Part shown: positions 24,803-37,090 of the stretch, in pieces
How the letters are laid out: each line of letters opens with the position of its first letter
Numbering within the stretch: position 1 is the stretch's first letter
From: Pseudomonas guariconensis
GTDB lineage: Bacteria > Pseudomonadota > Gammaproteobacteria > Pseudomonadales > Pseudomonadaceae
Length of the DNA stretch: 64,000 bases
Reading direction: 5' to 3'
Assembly (NCBI RefSeq): GCF_900102675.1
Contig: NZ_FMYX01000005.1
Coordinates: 310,001-374,000, forward strand
Notes under the pieces: generated by a model
Seen by the model: only the letters and a program-made list of their open reading frames with translations
The model's database searches: none
What the model was told of the DNA's origin: nothing
Translations under genes and position numbers: made by a program

Positions 24803-26137
24803 TCAGCGGCGCACGGGAAGCACCACCTGCGCAAGCAATCCGCCGCTGTCGCGATTGCGCAGGGTCAGCTCGCCGCCCTGTTCGCGAACGATCGCCCGCG
24901 CCGCCGAAAGCCCCAGGCCAACGCCACCGGTGTCACGGTTGCGCGAGGCCTCCAGGCGAAAGAACGGGGCGAACACCTGCTCCAGCGCGGCCTCGGGAAT
25001 CCCTGGCCCTTCGTCGCTGACATCGATGCGCACCGCCTGATCGTCCTGGGTCAGGGTAATGGCCGGGTTTCGTCCGTACTTGAGGGCGTTTTCCAGCAGG
25101 TTGACGACCACCCGCTTGATGCCCAGCGGACGCCCCAGGTACACCAGGTGGGCGGGGCCCGTGAAGTCGACGGCGATGTCCTGGTCGCGGTAGTCGTCGA
25201 CGATGGTGTGCAAAAGCTCGGAGAGATCGAACGCGGTGCTGGGCTCGCGCTGGGTGTCTTCGCGAAAGAACGCCAAAGCGGCGTTGATCATCGACTGCAT
25301 TTCCTCGACATCGCGGATGAGCTTGCGCTGGTGATCCAGGTCTTCCATGAACTCGCTGCGCAGGCGCATGCGTGTGAGCGGGGCGCGCAGGTCGTGGGAG
25401 ATCGAGGCGAGCATGTGGGTGCGTTCGGCGACGAAATGCTGGATCTGCGCCTGCATGGTATTGAAGGCGATGATCGCCTGGCGGATTTCCTCGGGGCCTT
25501 GCACCTCGATGGGCGGGGCGCGCAGGTCATCGCCGAAGCGCCGCGCCGCGCTGGCGAAGCGCTGCAAGGGACCTGCCAGCTGGCGCGTGGCGATCCAGGC
25601 CACCAGCAGGGTGGCCACCAGGCCGAGGGCGATGATCACGGCGATGCGCACGTTAGCGCGCAAGCCCCAGCTGCGTTCGGGCGGGGTGAAGGACAGCCAG
25701 CTGCGGTCCTGAAGCTGAACCAGCGCCACGTAACGGGCCTGAGGGCTATCGCCGGGCCAGTCGTCGGGGGTGAAGATGTCGATTTCCCGGCCATCGCCCA
25801 GCAATCGGTGCAGCACCGGCACCTGGCCTGCATCGAGCCGTGCGCCGTCGCTGGGCAGCTGGAAGTCGGCGCGCTGCGCATTCCAGGCCACCCGCAGCAT
25901 GGGGTTGCTGGCGGCGCTTGCCAATTGCGCTCGCAGCGGCGCAGGCGCAGCTTCGATCACCCGGGTGGTCGAGGCGATCTGCTCCAGCAGGCCGGTGCGT
26001 TCGATGGGCGGGCGCGCCCAGGTGCCGGCGACCTGGACGAACAGGGCGTTGAGGGCCAGCGAGGCGAGCATCGCGGCGACGATGGTCAGGGCGATGCGGC
26101 GCCTGAGGGTGTCGCGACGCAGCAGTGGCTCGATCAT
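24803..26137 (-). CDS. Sensor histidine kinase
   Basis: A 444-residue inner-membrane kinase. One membrane helix lies near residues 15-38, a periplasmic sensor of about 120 residues follows, and a second helix spans about 163-185. A HAMP segment leads to the H-box SISHDLRAPLTRMRLRSEF with the phospho-accepting His248. The catalytic domain shows the N-box NLLENALKYG, DEGPGIP and GGVGLGLSAARAIV. It overlaps the response-regulator gene by 4 bases (ATGA), so the pair is translationally coupled. The architecture is EnvZ-like. The signal is unknown; no target operon is obvious nearby. Confidence 0.92.
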   Translation of the reverse strand: MIEPLLRRDTLRRRIALTIVAAMLASLALNALFVQVAGTWARPPIERTGLLEQIASTTRVIEAAPAPLRAQLASAASNPMLRVAWNAQRADFQLPSDGARLDAGQVPVLHRLLGDGREIDIFTPDDWPGDSPQARYVALVQLQDRSWLSFTPPERSWGLRANVRIAVIIALGLVATLLVAWIATRQLAGPLQRFASAARRFGDDLRAPPIEVQGPEEIRQAIIAFNTMQAQIQHFVAERTHMLASISHDLRAPLTRMRLRSEFMEDLDHQRKLIRDVEEMQSMINAALAFFREDTQREPSTAFDLSELLHTIVDDYRDQDIAVDFTGPAHLVYLGRPLGIKRVVVNLLENALKYGRNPAITLTQDDQAVRIDVSDEGPGIPEAALEQVFAPFFRLEASRNRDTGGVGLGLSAARAIVREQGGELTLRNRDSGGLLAQVVLPVRR

Positions 26138-26850
26138 GAGCGGGTGACCTTGGCCGTGAACAGGTAGCCACCGTTGCGCACCGTGCGGATCAGTTCGGGG
26201 CGTTTGCTGTCCGGCTCGATCTTGCGCCGCAGGCGGCTGACCTGCACGTCGATGCTGCGGTCGAACGCCTCATGGCCCTGGCCGTGGGCCAGGTCGATCA
26301 ACTGCTCGCGGGTGAGGATGCGCTGGGGGTGTTCGAGAAACACCACCAGCAAGTCGAACTCGCCACCGGACAAGGGCACCATCACGCCCTCGGAGGAGCG
26401 CAATTCGCGGCAGGTGATATCCAGGTGCCAACCTGCAAAGTGGATGACCGGCCGTGTCGGTTCGCCTGCCGGGAGGTTTGGCTGGCCGATGCGTCGCTGC
26501 AGCGCGCGAACCCGGGCGAGCAACTCGCGCGGTGCAAAGGGTTTGGTCAGGTAGTCGTCCGCACCGAGCTCCAGGCCCACGATGCGATCGCTCAGCTCGG
26601 CCATGGCGGTGAGCATGATGATCGGAATACCGGTCTGGGCATGGACCTTCTGGCACAGGCTCAGGCCGTTTTCCCCGGGCAGCATCAGGTCGAGGATCAC
26701 GGTGTCGGGCCGCTGCGCCGCAATCGCCGCCCACATGGCCTCGCCGTCGGCTGCGACGTCCACCTCATAGGCGTGCTGAACGAAGAATTTCTTCAGCAGG
26801 GTCAGGATTTCCACGTCGTCGTCGACGATCAGCAATCGGCTCACGTTCAC
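26134..26850 (-). CDS. OmpR-family response regulator
   Basis: A 238-residue two-domain regulator. The receiver domain has LLIVDDDVEI with the acidic pocket, the phosphorylated Asp54 in VILDLMLPGENG, the LTAMAE threonine and the KPF lysine (YLTKPFAPRELLARVRAL). The C-terminal winged helix has LSGGEFDLLVVFLEHPQRIL and the recognition region RSIDVQVSRLRRKIEPD, ending IRTVRNGGYLFTAKV. It is first in the transcript, with the kinase following. The promoter must lie in the 155-base divergent gap towards the 27006 gene. Confidence 0.93.
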   Translation of the reverse strand: MNVSRLLIVDDDVEILTLLKKFFVQHAYEVDVAADGEAMWAAIAAQRPDTVILDLMLPGENGLSLCQKVHAQTGIPIIMLTAMAELSDRIVGLELGADDYLTKPFAPRELLARVRALQRRIGQPNLPAGEPTRPVIHFAGWHLDITCRELRSSEGVMVPLSGGEFDLLVVFLEHPQRILTREQLIDLAHGQGHEAFDRSIDVQVSRLRRKIEPDSKRPELIRTVRNGGYLFTAKVTRS

Positions 26851-27005
26851 AGGGTCCAGGGCTAGAAAGGGCGGTATCTAAAACCATTCTGCTGCTTGGG
26901 TCATTTATTTCAATCGAGCAACATTCCTTCAGGCCTGACATCAAGCGGACATCCTCTGGCAAAACGCCTTGGGTACTTTGCACGCCTTCGTTTTTGGGGG
27001 CTTGC

Positions 27006-27317
27006 ATGAAGGATTTGAGCAACAGGTACACCACCGATCAGGGCGCGGCTGCACGCCCGTTGATCCTGGCCCAACGCACCACCGCGCCAGGGCAGGATGC
27101 ACCGATTCTGTTCCAGCAGTCCTGCCTGGGCGTGGCCGAGGATCAAGAGCGCATCGTCCTGCGTCGCTATTTCGAGCGCTACAGCCCGGACAGCGGACAT
27201 TGGGTGCAATACGTCCACTCGATCCCCACGGCCGATTTCATCCACTGGATCATGACCCATGGCCAGTTGCACATCGAATGCTCGGACAACACCCCGGATA
27301 CCCACGGCCACGCCTGA
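27006..27317 (+). CDS. Small hypothetical protein
   Basis: A 103-residue soluble protein that I do not recognise. It starts at the ATG at 27006 after a G-rich GGGGGC ribosome site. It contains no signal peptide or membrane helix; it is rich in charged and aromatic residues (FERYSPDSGHWVQYVHSIPT, DFIHWIMTHGQLHIEC) and has two cysteines. Codon usage matches the neighbours. The spacing of 39 bases to the DUF3313 gene suggests one transcript. Confidence 0.6.
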   Translation: MKDLSNRYTTDQGAAARPLILAQRTTAPGQDAPILFQQSCLGVAEDQERIVLRRYFERYSPDSGHWVQYVHSIPTADFIHWIMTHGQLHIECSDNTPDTHGHA

Positions 27318-27356
27318 GCGGCGCCGGCCATCGAGCAGAACAAGGACCTTTGATTG

Positions 27357-28025
27357 ATGAAAAAGCATCGCTCGCTGCCGCTGGTGCTGGCGGCCACCCT
27401 GAGCTTGTCGGCATGCAGCAGCAAGACCGTCAGCCCCAAGATGTACACAGGGTTTCTGAAGGACTACAGCCAGTTGGCGCCGCACCAATCACCCTCGGGC
27501 CAGCAGGTGTCGAGCTGGGTCAGCCCGGCGCTCAAGACCGGTCGCTACAAACAGGTGTACCTGGAACCGAGCCAGTTCTATCCGCGGCCTGAGCCGACCG
27601 AGCGGATCCCCCGCAGCACTTTGATCAACGTCACCGGCTACTACGATGCGGCGCTGAGGCTGGAGTTGGGAAAAGTCGTCCCCCTGGCCTCCAAGCCTGG
27701 CCCGGACACGTTGGTCGTCAGGCCCGCCATCACCCGGATCGCCACCTCCACCCAAGGCCTGCGCTTCTATGAGTGGCTGCCGGTCACGCTGGTGGCCGCT
27801 GGCGTGAGTGCGGCGACGGGGATACGCGACCAAGACAGCGAGATCGCCACCGAGGTGTCCTTCGAGGACGGCGAAACCGGCGCGGTCGTCGCCGAGCTGG
27901 TGCGCAAGGGCACGGGTGTACCGCTGGACAATGACAAGCAGGTCTTGACCGCGCACAACGTCAAGGCAGTGCTCGATGGCTGGGCGGGTGACCTGCGTAC
28001 GGCCTATTCGGCGCGTCTTCAGTAG
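27357..28025 (+). CDS. DUF3313-type lipoprotein
   Basis: A 222-residue exported lipoprotein. The signal peptide ends with LSLSACS (lipidated Cys near residue 21). The mature part begins MYTGFLKDYSQLAPHQS and includes LVVRPAITRIATSTQGLRFYEWLPV, the layout of DUF3313 proteins, which are surface or outer-membrane lipoproteins of unknown function in proteobacteria. I place the start at the ATG at 27357 (AAGGA 11 bases upstream); a TTG three bases earlier is in frame. A clear terminator follows at 28048. Confidence 0.82.
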   Translation: MKKHRSLPLVLAATLSLSACSSKTVSPKMYTGFLKDYSQLAPHQSPSGQQVSSWVSPALKTGRYKQVYLEPSQFYPRPEPTERIPRSTLINVTGYYDAALRLELGKVVPLASKPGPDTLVVRPAITRIATSTQGLRFYEWLPVTLVAAGVSAATGIRDQDSEIATEVSFEDGETGAVVAELVRKGTGVPLDNDKQVLTAHNVKAVLDGWAGDLRTAYSARLQ

Positions 28026-28047
28026 AAACTCTTGCGCGGGATGAACG

Positions 28048-28076
28048 AAAGGGCTGCGTAACAGCCCTTTGTTTTT
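28048..28076 (+). terminator. Rho-independent terminator after the DUF3313 gene
   Basis: AAAGGGCTG and CAGCCCTTT pair over nine bases around CGTAA, followed by GTTTTTGC. It lies 22 bases past the stop codon. Confidence 0.9.
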
Positions 28077-28100
28077 GCATCGGTAGACGTTTGCCGTGGC

Positions 28101-28904
28101 TCAGTCCCAGATCGGCGCCAGGCCGTCAGGGCTGACCTCGCGTCCGTTGCGCTCGAGCTTGGCGATGCGCGCCATGTCCTCGTCGTCCAGGCGCAGGTCT
28201 CGGGCAAGCAGGTTGCTGGCCAGGTTCTCGGGCTTGGTGGAGGAGGGGATGACCGCATAGCCCAGCTGCATCGCCCAGGCCAGCGCGACTTGTGCGACGG
28301 TCGCCTTGTGCTTGGCGGCGATGTCGGCCAGCACAGGGTCCTTGAGCACCTTGCCGTAGGCCAGGGTCATGTAGGACGTGACGGTGATGCCTTGCTCCTT
28401 GAGGAATGCTGCGAGCTTGGTGTTCTGCAGGTACGGGCTGAGTTCGATCTGGTTGGTGGCGATCTCGCCCTTGCCGACCACCTCGATGGCCTGGCGGGTC
28501 AGTTCGATGTTGAAGTTGGAGACGCCGATCTGACGCGTCAGGCCTTGCTTCTTGGCGTCGGCCAGGGCGGTCATGTATTCGCGCAGTTCGACGCCGTTGC
28601 CGGGGGCTGGCCAGTGGATCAGCAGCAGGTCGACATGATCGGTGCGCAGCTTCGCCAGGCTCTCGCGCAGGCTCGGGATCAGCTTGTCGGCGGCATAGTT
28701 GTCGACCCAGATCTTGGTGGTGATGAACAGCTCGTCACGCGGTACGCCGCTCTCGAAGATCGCCTGGCCCACGTCGGCTTCGTTGCCGTAGATCTGCGCG
28801 GTATCGATGACGCGGTAGCCCAGCTCGAGGGCGGACTTGACCGAGTCGATGACGGCTTGACCGGTGAGGCGGAAGGTGCCGAGGCCGAAAGAGGGAATGC
28901 TCAT
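28101..28904 (-). CDS. Aldo/keto reductase (DkgB-like)
   Basis: A 267-residue NADPH-dependent oxidoreductase of the AKR family. The catalytic tetrad is visible: Asp and Tyr in [12 protein letters not shown], Lys in FITTKIW and His in LLLIHWP. The cofactor segment [16 protein letters not shown] is near the C-terminus. It resembles DkgB (2,5-diketo-D-gluconate reductase B), and such enzymes also reduce methylglyoxal and other aldehydes. The ATG at 28904 follows AGGAG with an 8-base spacer. It is a single-gene unit; the physiological substrate is not evident. Confidence 0.92.
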   Translation of the reverse strand: MSIPSFGLGTFRLTGQAVIDSVKSALELGYRVIDTAQIYGNEADVGQAIFESGVPRDELFITTKIWVDNYAADKLIPSLRESLAKLRTDHVDLLLIHWPAPGNGVELREYMTALADAKKQGLTRQIGVSNFNIELTRQAIEVVGKGEIATNQIELSPYLQNTKLAAFLKEQGITVTSYMTLAYGKVLKDPVLADIAAKHKATVAQVALAWAMQLGYAVIPSSTKPENLASNLLARDLRLDDEDMARIAKLERNGREVSPDGLAPIWD

Positions 28905-29094
28905 TGATCTGCTCCTGGTAAGTGTGGCAAGGATCGAACCCAGAGATAGTGTGGCCCGGAATCGATCGAGTGAGACCAGTGTGCGGATTTACCGAAGATT
29001 GATTAAGACGCCGGTGAACCAAGGTCATTTGACTTCAAATCATCAATGGCCGGTGGCGCGTGCGTGAGGCAGGGGCAATGGGCGAAAACGACAC

Positions 29095-29114
29095 GGCCCG
29101 CCAAAGGGCGGGCC
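29095..29114 (-). terminator. Terminator of the cysI-DUF934 transcript
   Basis: GGCCCGCC and GGCGGGCC (minus strand) form an eight-pair stem with a CTTT loop, followed by GTGTCGTTTTCG. It lies about 20 bases beyond the DUF934 stop codon. The T run is interrupted, so strength is uncertain. Confidence 0.65.
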
Positions 29115-29135
29115 GGTCGGTGCTGGCTGTGACGA

Positions 29136-29630
29136 TCAACGGCGGCGGAACAGCGGCAGCGGCTCGTCGGTGGCGCCCTGGTAGGTCACCGAGAAGTCCT
29201 TCAGGCTCTGCAGCGCGTCTTCTGGGTCCTTGTCCGCGCGGATGGCGAAGGCGTCGAAACCGCAGCGGGCCATATAGAACAGCTGGTCGCGCAGCACGTC
29301 GCCAATGGCGCGCAGCTCGCCTTTGAACTTGTAGCGGTCCCGTAGCAGGCGCGCGTTGGAGTAGTTGCGCCCGTCGGTGAAGGCCGGGAAGTTCAAGGCG
29401 ATGACCTGGAAGGCATCCACGTCTTCGCCGATCTCTTCGGCTTCTTCGTCGCTGTCCAGCCATACACCCAGGCCGCCGTCGCGTGCCTTGAGGGCATGGG
29501 CGTGGTCACGCCACATTTGCAGCGGGACGATGTAGTCGTCGCAGTTGGTCAGCTCGTCGAACGAGGTGCCTTTGGGCAGCAGGTGCCAGGTTTCGTCGAC
29601 CAGTTGGTTGTTTTTAATGATTCGCTGCAT
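29136..29630 (-). CDS. DUF934 protein linked to sulfite reduction
   Basis: A 164-residue cytoplasmic protein of the DUF934 family (the LGVWLDSDEEAEEIG, ALNFPAFTDGRNYSNARLLR and GDVLRDQLFYMARCGFDAF segments). It is found with sulfite reductase genes in many proteobacteria and has been proposed to help the siroheme enzyme or assimilatory sulfur flux, but no reaction is established. The ATG at 29630 lies inside the end of cysI (17-base overlap) with AAGGA nine bases upstream, so translation is coupled to cysI. Confidence 0.88.
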   Translation of the reverse strand: MQRIIKNNQLVDETWHLLPKGTSFDELTNCDDYIVPLQMWRDHAHALKARDGGLGVWLDSDEEAEEIGEDVDAFQVIALNFPAFTDGRNYSNARLLRDRYKFKGELRAIGDVLRDQLFYMARCGFDAFAIRADKDPEDALQSLKDFSVTYQGATDEPLPLFRRR

Positions 29631-31266
29631 AGACGCGTTCCTTGAAGGGGTCGATGCCAATACGCTGGTAGGTGTCGATGAAGCGCTCGTCTTCGGTACG
29701 CTGTTCCACGTACACGTCGATCAGCTTCTCGATCACATCGGCCATTTCGTCCTGGGCGAAGGAGGGACCGAGGATCTTGCCCAGGCTCGCATCGCGCGCG
29801 GCGTTGCCACCCAGGGAGACCTGGTAGAACTCTTCGCCTTTCTTGTCCACACCGAGGATGCCGATGTGGCCAACGTGGTGGTGACCACAGGCGTTCATGC
29901 AACCGGAGATGTTCAGGTCGATCTCGCCGATGTCGAACAGGTAGTCCAGGTCGTCGAAGCGGCGCTGGATGGATTCGGCGATCGGGATCGACTTGGCGTT
30001 GGCCAGCGAGCAGTAGTCGCCGCCCGGGCAGCAGATGATGTCGGTCAAAAGGCCGACGTTCGGCGTGGCGAAGCCCTGTTCGCGCAGCTCCAGCCAGAGG
30101 GCGTGCAGTTGGCGCTGCTCGACGTCGGCCAGGATGATGTTCTGCTCGTGGGAGGTGCGCAGGAAGCCGAAGCTGTAACGCTCGGCAAGGTCGGCCACGG
30201 CGTCGAGCTGCTTGTCGCTGATATCGCCCGGGGCAACGCCGGTGGGCTTGAGTGACAGGGTGACAGCGACATAGCCGGGCTTCTTGTGGGCGCGGGTGTT
30301 GCGTGAGCGCCAGCGGGCGAAGCCTGGGTATTGCTCGTCCAGCGAGGCGTAGTCGACGTTGTCCAGGGCCAGGTAGGCCGGGTCGACGAAGTGGCGCGAC
30401 ACGCGCTGCAACTCGGCTTCGGTCAGGGTGGTCGGGCCGCCACGCAGGTGGGCCATCTCGGCCTCGACCTTCTCGGCGAACACTTCCGGGGTCAGGGCCT
30501 TGACCAGGATCTTGATCCGCGCCTTGTACTTGTTGTCACGGCGGCCGTAACGGTTGTACACGCGCAGGATGGCGTCCAGGTAGCTGATCAGGTCTTGCCA
30601 GGGCAGGAATTCATTGATGAACGAGCCGACCACAGGAGTACGGCCCAGGCCGCCGCCGACCAGTACACGGAAGCCCAGCTCACCGGCCTCGTTGTACACC
30701 GGCTCCAGGCCGATATCGTGGACTTCGATGGCGGCGCGGTCTTCCTTCGAGCCGTTGATGGCGATCTTGAACTTGCGCGGCAGGTAGGCGAATTCCGGAT
30801 GGAAGGTGGTCCACTGGCGTACGATTTCGCACCACGGGCGTGGGTCGATCACTTCATCGGCGGCGACGCCGGCGAATTGGTCGGTGGTGGTGTTGCGCAG
30901 GCAGTTGCCGCTGGTCTGGATCGCGTGCATCTGCACGGTGGCCAGCTCTGCCAGGATGTCCGGAATGTCCTCGAGTGCCGGCCAGTTGTACTGGACGTTC
31001 TGGCGGGTACTGATGTGGGCGTAGCCCTTGTCGTAGTCACGGGCGATCTTCGCCAGTACGCGGACTTGGCGTGCGTTCAGCTGGCCATAGGGCACTGCGA
31101 CACGCAGCATGGGCGCAAAACGTTGGATATACAGGCCGTTCTGCAGGCGCAGAGGGCGGAATTCTTCTTCGCTCAGCTCACCGGCCAGGTAGCGGCGGGT
31201 CTGATCCCGGAACTGCTTGACGCGGTCCTCGATGATCCGCTGGTCGTACTCGTCGTATACGTACAT
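29614..31266 (-). CDS. cysI: Sulfite reductase, siroheme/[4Fe-4S] hemoprotein
   Basis: A 550-residue nitrite/sulfite reductase. It shows the duplicated ferredoxin-like half (RFAPMLRVAVPYGQLNARQV, then the ISTRQNVQYNWPALEDIPDI segment) and the four cluster cysteines in CCPGGDYCSLANAKS and SGCMNACGHHHVGHIG. It reduces sulfite to sulfide in cysteine synthesis. Length and order (followed by DUF934) match the assimilatory enzyme of Pseudomonas, which works without a CysJ-type flavoprotein gene next to it. Upstream, 31290-31400 is AT-rich with a small hairpin and could hold a CysB-controlled promoter, though I cannot identify a CysB site with confidence. Confidence 0.93.
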   Translation of the reverse strand: MYVYDEYDQRIIEDRVKQFRDQTRRYLAGELSEEEFRPLRLQNGLYIQRFAPMLRVAVPYGQLNARQVRVLAKIARDYDKGYAHISTRQNVQYNWPALEDIPDILAELATVQMHAIQTSGNCLRNTTTDQFAGVAADEVIDPRPWCEIVRQWTTFHPEFAYLPRKFKIAINGSKEDRAAIEVHDIGLEPVYNEAGELGFRVLVGGGLGRTPVVGSFINEFLPWQDLISYLDAILRVYNRYGRRDNKYKARIKILVKALTPEVFAEKVEAEMAHLRGGPTTLTEAELQRVSRHFVDPAYLALDNVDYASLDEQYPGFARWRSRNTRAHKKPGYVAVTLSLKPTGVAPGDISDKQLDAVADLAERYSFGFLRTSHEQNIILADVEQRQLHALWLELREQGFATPNVGLLTDIICCPGGDYCSLANAKSIPIAESIQRRFDDLDYLFDIGEIDLNISGCMNACGHHHVGHIGILGVDKKGEEFYQVSLGGNAARDASLGKILGPSFAQDEMADVIEKLIDVYVEQRTEDERFIDTYQRIGIDPFKERVYAANH

Positions 31267-31483
31267 ATAAGTCCTGTCTCAGGCTGCAGGCAGCTATTCG
31301 CGCGCACGGCCGCGCACTCCGCTTCGGAGCCGGAGCACGATATCAGGTTGTGTTTATGCGCTAAAGTGATGTTTTTGCATATGAAAAGAACCAATAGGAC
31401 TAAGTGAGATCCACTGGCATTTGCCCGCCTTCAGGCCCCGTCCGTTTATACTCGCGCGTTTGTTTCGCAACGGATGTCATCGA

Positions 31484-32566
31484 ATGCTCAAGGCCTTGTG
31501 CCAGGCCCTGTCGCTGAGCTTGCTCCTGGCAGCAGCGAACGCGCAGGCCGCCTCCGTGGTGTTCCTCAACCCGGGCTTTTCCCATGAGGCTTTCTGGGTC
31601 GGCTACTCGCGCTTCATGCAGGCGGCCGCGCAGGAGCTGGGCATGGACTTGCGCATCGAATACAGCGAGCGGCGCACGGACCTGGCGCTGGCCCAGGCCC
31701 GCGCGGTGCTGACCGGGCCCCAGCGCCCGGACTACCTGGTCTTGGTCAACGAGCAATACCTGGCCCCGGAAATCATCCGCCTGGCACAGGGGCTTGGCGT
31801 CAAGTTGTTCCTGGTCAACAACGGCCTGACCGAAACCCAGGCGCGCAGCATTCAGGCTCAGCCGGACCGCTATGCGCAGGTGCTGGGCACCCTGACTGCC
31901 AACGACGAGCAGGCGGGCTACCAGATGCTGCGGCAGATGGTTGCCATGCTGCCGCCAGGTCCGGGACCGGTGGACCTGGTGGCGTTCGCCGGGGTCAAGA
32001 CCACCCCGGCCTCCCAATTGCGCGAGCAAGGCATGCGCCAAGCCCTGGCGGACTTCCCCCAGGTGCGCCTGCGCCAGGTGGTCTATGGCGGCTGGAGTCG
32101 CAAGCGCGCCTATGAACAGGCCCAGTTGCTGGCAGAGCGCTATCCGGATACGCAGTTGGTGTGGTCTGCCAACGACGAGATGGCTTTCGGTGCCATGCAG
32201 GCATTTGAAGAGAAGGGACGCACGCCTGGGCGTGATGTGATCTTCGGCGCCATCAACAGCTCTCCCGAAGCGCTGCGCGCGCGAATCGATGGGCGTCTGA
32301 GTGTGCTGATGGGCGGGCATTTCACTTTGGGCGGCTGGGCCATGGTGATGTTGCATGACGATGCCTTGGGGCTGGCGATCAATCGTGATGGTCTGCAAGC
32401 GCACACGATGCCGGTGTTGCAGTCCTTCGACCAGGCCAAGGCCCGCCGCTGGCTCAAGTTGCTTGAAAGCTGCGACGACATGGGGGTGGATTTTCTGCGC
32501 TACAGCGCAGAAGGGCGACCGGAAGGTTTTCGTTATCCGTTTTTGGCCAAGCCTGTCGACTATTGA
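31484..32566 (+). CDS. Periplasmic sugar-type binding protein (ABC transporter family)
   Basis: A 360-residue exported protein with a Sec signal (LSLSLLLAAANAQA, cleavage near residue 20). The mature part has the periplasmic-binding/LacI fold: SVVFLNPGFSHEAFWVGYSR, LTANDEQAGYQML, WSANDEMAFGAMQAFEEKGR and FGAINSSPEALRARIDGRLS. The start MLKALCQ at 31484 is preferred over the 31421 frame start. No permease or ATPase genes are adjacent, so it is an orphan binding protein that may signal to a receptor or work with a distant transporter. Confidence 0.82.
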   Translation: MLKALCQALSLSLLLAAANAQAASVVFLNPGFSHEAFWVGYSRFMQAAAQELGMDLRIEYSERRTDLALAQARAVLTGPQRPDYLVLVNEQYLAPEIIRLAQGLGVKLFLVNNGLTETQARSIQAQPDRYAQVLGTLTANDEQAGYQMLRQMVAMLPPGPGPVDLVAFAGVKTTPASQLREQGMRQALADFPQVRLRQVVYGGWSRKRAYEQAQLLAERYPDTQLVWSANDEMAFGAMQAFEEKGRTPGRDVIFGAINSSPEALRARIDGRLSVLMGGHFTLGGWAMVMLHDDALGLAINRDGLQAHTMPVLQSFDQAKARRWLKLLESCDDMGVDFLRYSAEGRPEGFRYPFLAKPVDY

Positions 32567-32649
32567 AAGACCTTGCTTGAGAGAAGGCCATTGCTGGGCT
32601 TAACTGCTGGTTGAAGTGCATTCCCATAACCACTACAAGAGGCAATGCA

Positions 32650-32763
32650 ATGGGAAACTCGACCAAGTTGCGCAAAGCTGACAGCACTGTCGACGCCTGG
32701 GCGATCCTCTGCCTGATCGTCCTGGTCGTCGTGGCCGCCGTGTATTGGGTCAGCCACCAATAG
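32650..32763 (+). CDS. 37-residue membrane microprotein
   Basis: A short frame starting ATGGGAAACTCG with AAGAGG upstream, encoding a polar N-terminus (MGNSTKLRKADSTVDA) and one hydrophobic helix (WAILCLIVLVVVAAVYWV) before the stop. It is too short for usual gene callers. A terminator follows at 32795. The single helix with a charged N-terminus fits an inner-membrane small protein; function unknown. Confidence 0.65.
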   Translation: MGNSTKLRKADSTVDAWAILCLIVLVVVAAVYWVSHQ

Positions 32764-32794
32764 CGCCGATCTTCAGACCTTGAGCAAACCGGAA

Positions 32795-32823
32795 CCGCCC
32801 GCGGAAGGGATATCCGCGGGCGG
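32795..32823. terminator. Convergent terminator hairpin
   Basis: CCGCCCGCGGA and TCCGCGGGCGG pair perfectly over 11 bases around AGGGATA, followed by CTTGCGTTCT. It lies between the 37-residue gene (plus) and the DUF2970 gene (minus). Confidence 0.8.
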
Positions 32824-32831
32824 CTTGCGTT

Positions 32832-33050
32832 CTAGCGGGCGGTCAGGTGCATGGCCAATTGCACCAGGCCGATCAGTGCGAGGATGAACACCAGGGTGAA
32901 CAAGGTGCCCAGTGCGATGAAGTGACTGGCCTTGCCATGGGTGAAGTCGCGCGCGCGGTTCTTGCCGCTCTGCACGCCGAAGGCGGCGGCGAGGATGCTG
33001 TGAAGCATCTGCCAGAAGGTGGGCGGTTTGCCGGGGTCGTTGTCATCCAT
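32832..33050 (-). CDS. DUF2970 family small membrane protein
   Basis: A 72-residue protein. The N-terminal half has the motif FWQMLHSILAAAFGVQSGKN with RARDF after it, and the C-terminal half is one membrane helix (FIALGTLFTLVFILALIGLV), the layout of DUF2970 proteins, which are uncharacterised inner-membrane proteins. The ATG at 33050 has CAGGAG with a 6-base spacer. Confidence 0.82.
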   Translation of the reverse strand: MDDNDPGKPPTFWQMLHSILAAAFGVQSGKNRARDFTHGKASHFIALGTLFTLVFILALIGLVQLAMHLTAR

Positions 33051-33119
33051 GAAGGGCTCCTGAAAACAGAGACAATCACACGACAGTGTAGACAGGCCTG
33101 TGGACGCTGCGCAGGTCTT

Positions 33120-33180
33120 CGCGGGTAAACCCGCTCCCACAAGGATCACTGTGAACCCTATGGGAGCGGGTTTACCCGCG
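33120..33180. repeat. Inverted pair of REP elements
   Basis: Two nearly perfect REP copies face each other: CGCGGGTAAACCCGCTCCCA and TGGGAGCGGGTTTACCCGCG, separated by about 21 bases. It lies between the metH 3' end and the DUF2970 gene, and may end the metH transcript. Confidence 0.9.
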
Positions 33181-33209
33181 AGAGTGCCGCAGCGCGGCCG
33201 CCTAGCAGA

Positions 33210-36917
<3,708 letters not shown>

Positions 36918-37090
36918 AGGAACTACCTGGTCGGGCGAATTTCGGAAGGTGCTGAATAATAACAAAGCTGCACGGATTTTAGGCGTGCCGGCCATTTGCA
37001 TGAATTTCCTTCATGTTGGTGAGCGCGCCAAAGCACCCAAGGACCGGTCAGGCAATCGTGATGGCTTTCAGGAATCAGGACATTCGGCAC

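Noticed and set aside
36918..37090. Possible cobalamin riboswitch upstream of metH
   Set aside because: No B12-box-like sequence was found and the gap is short; the region also serves the divergent cti gene.
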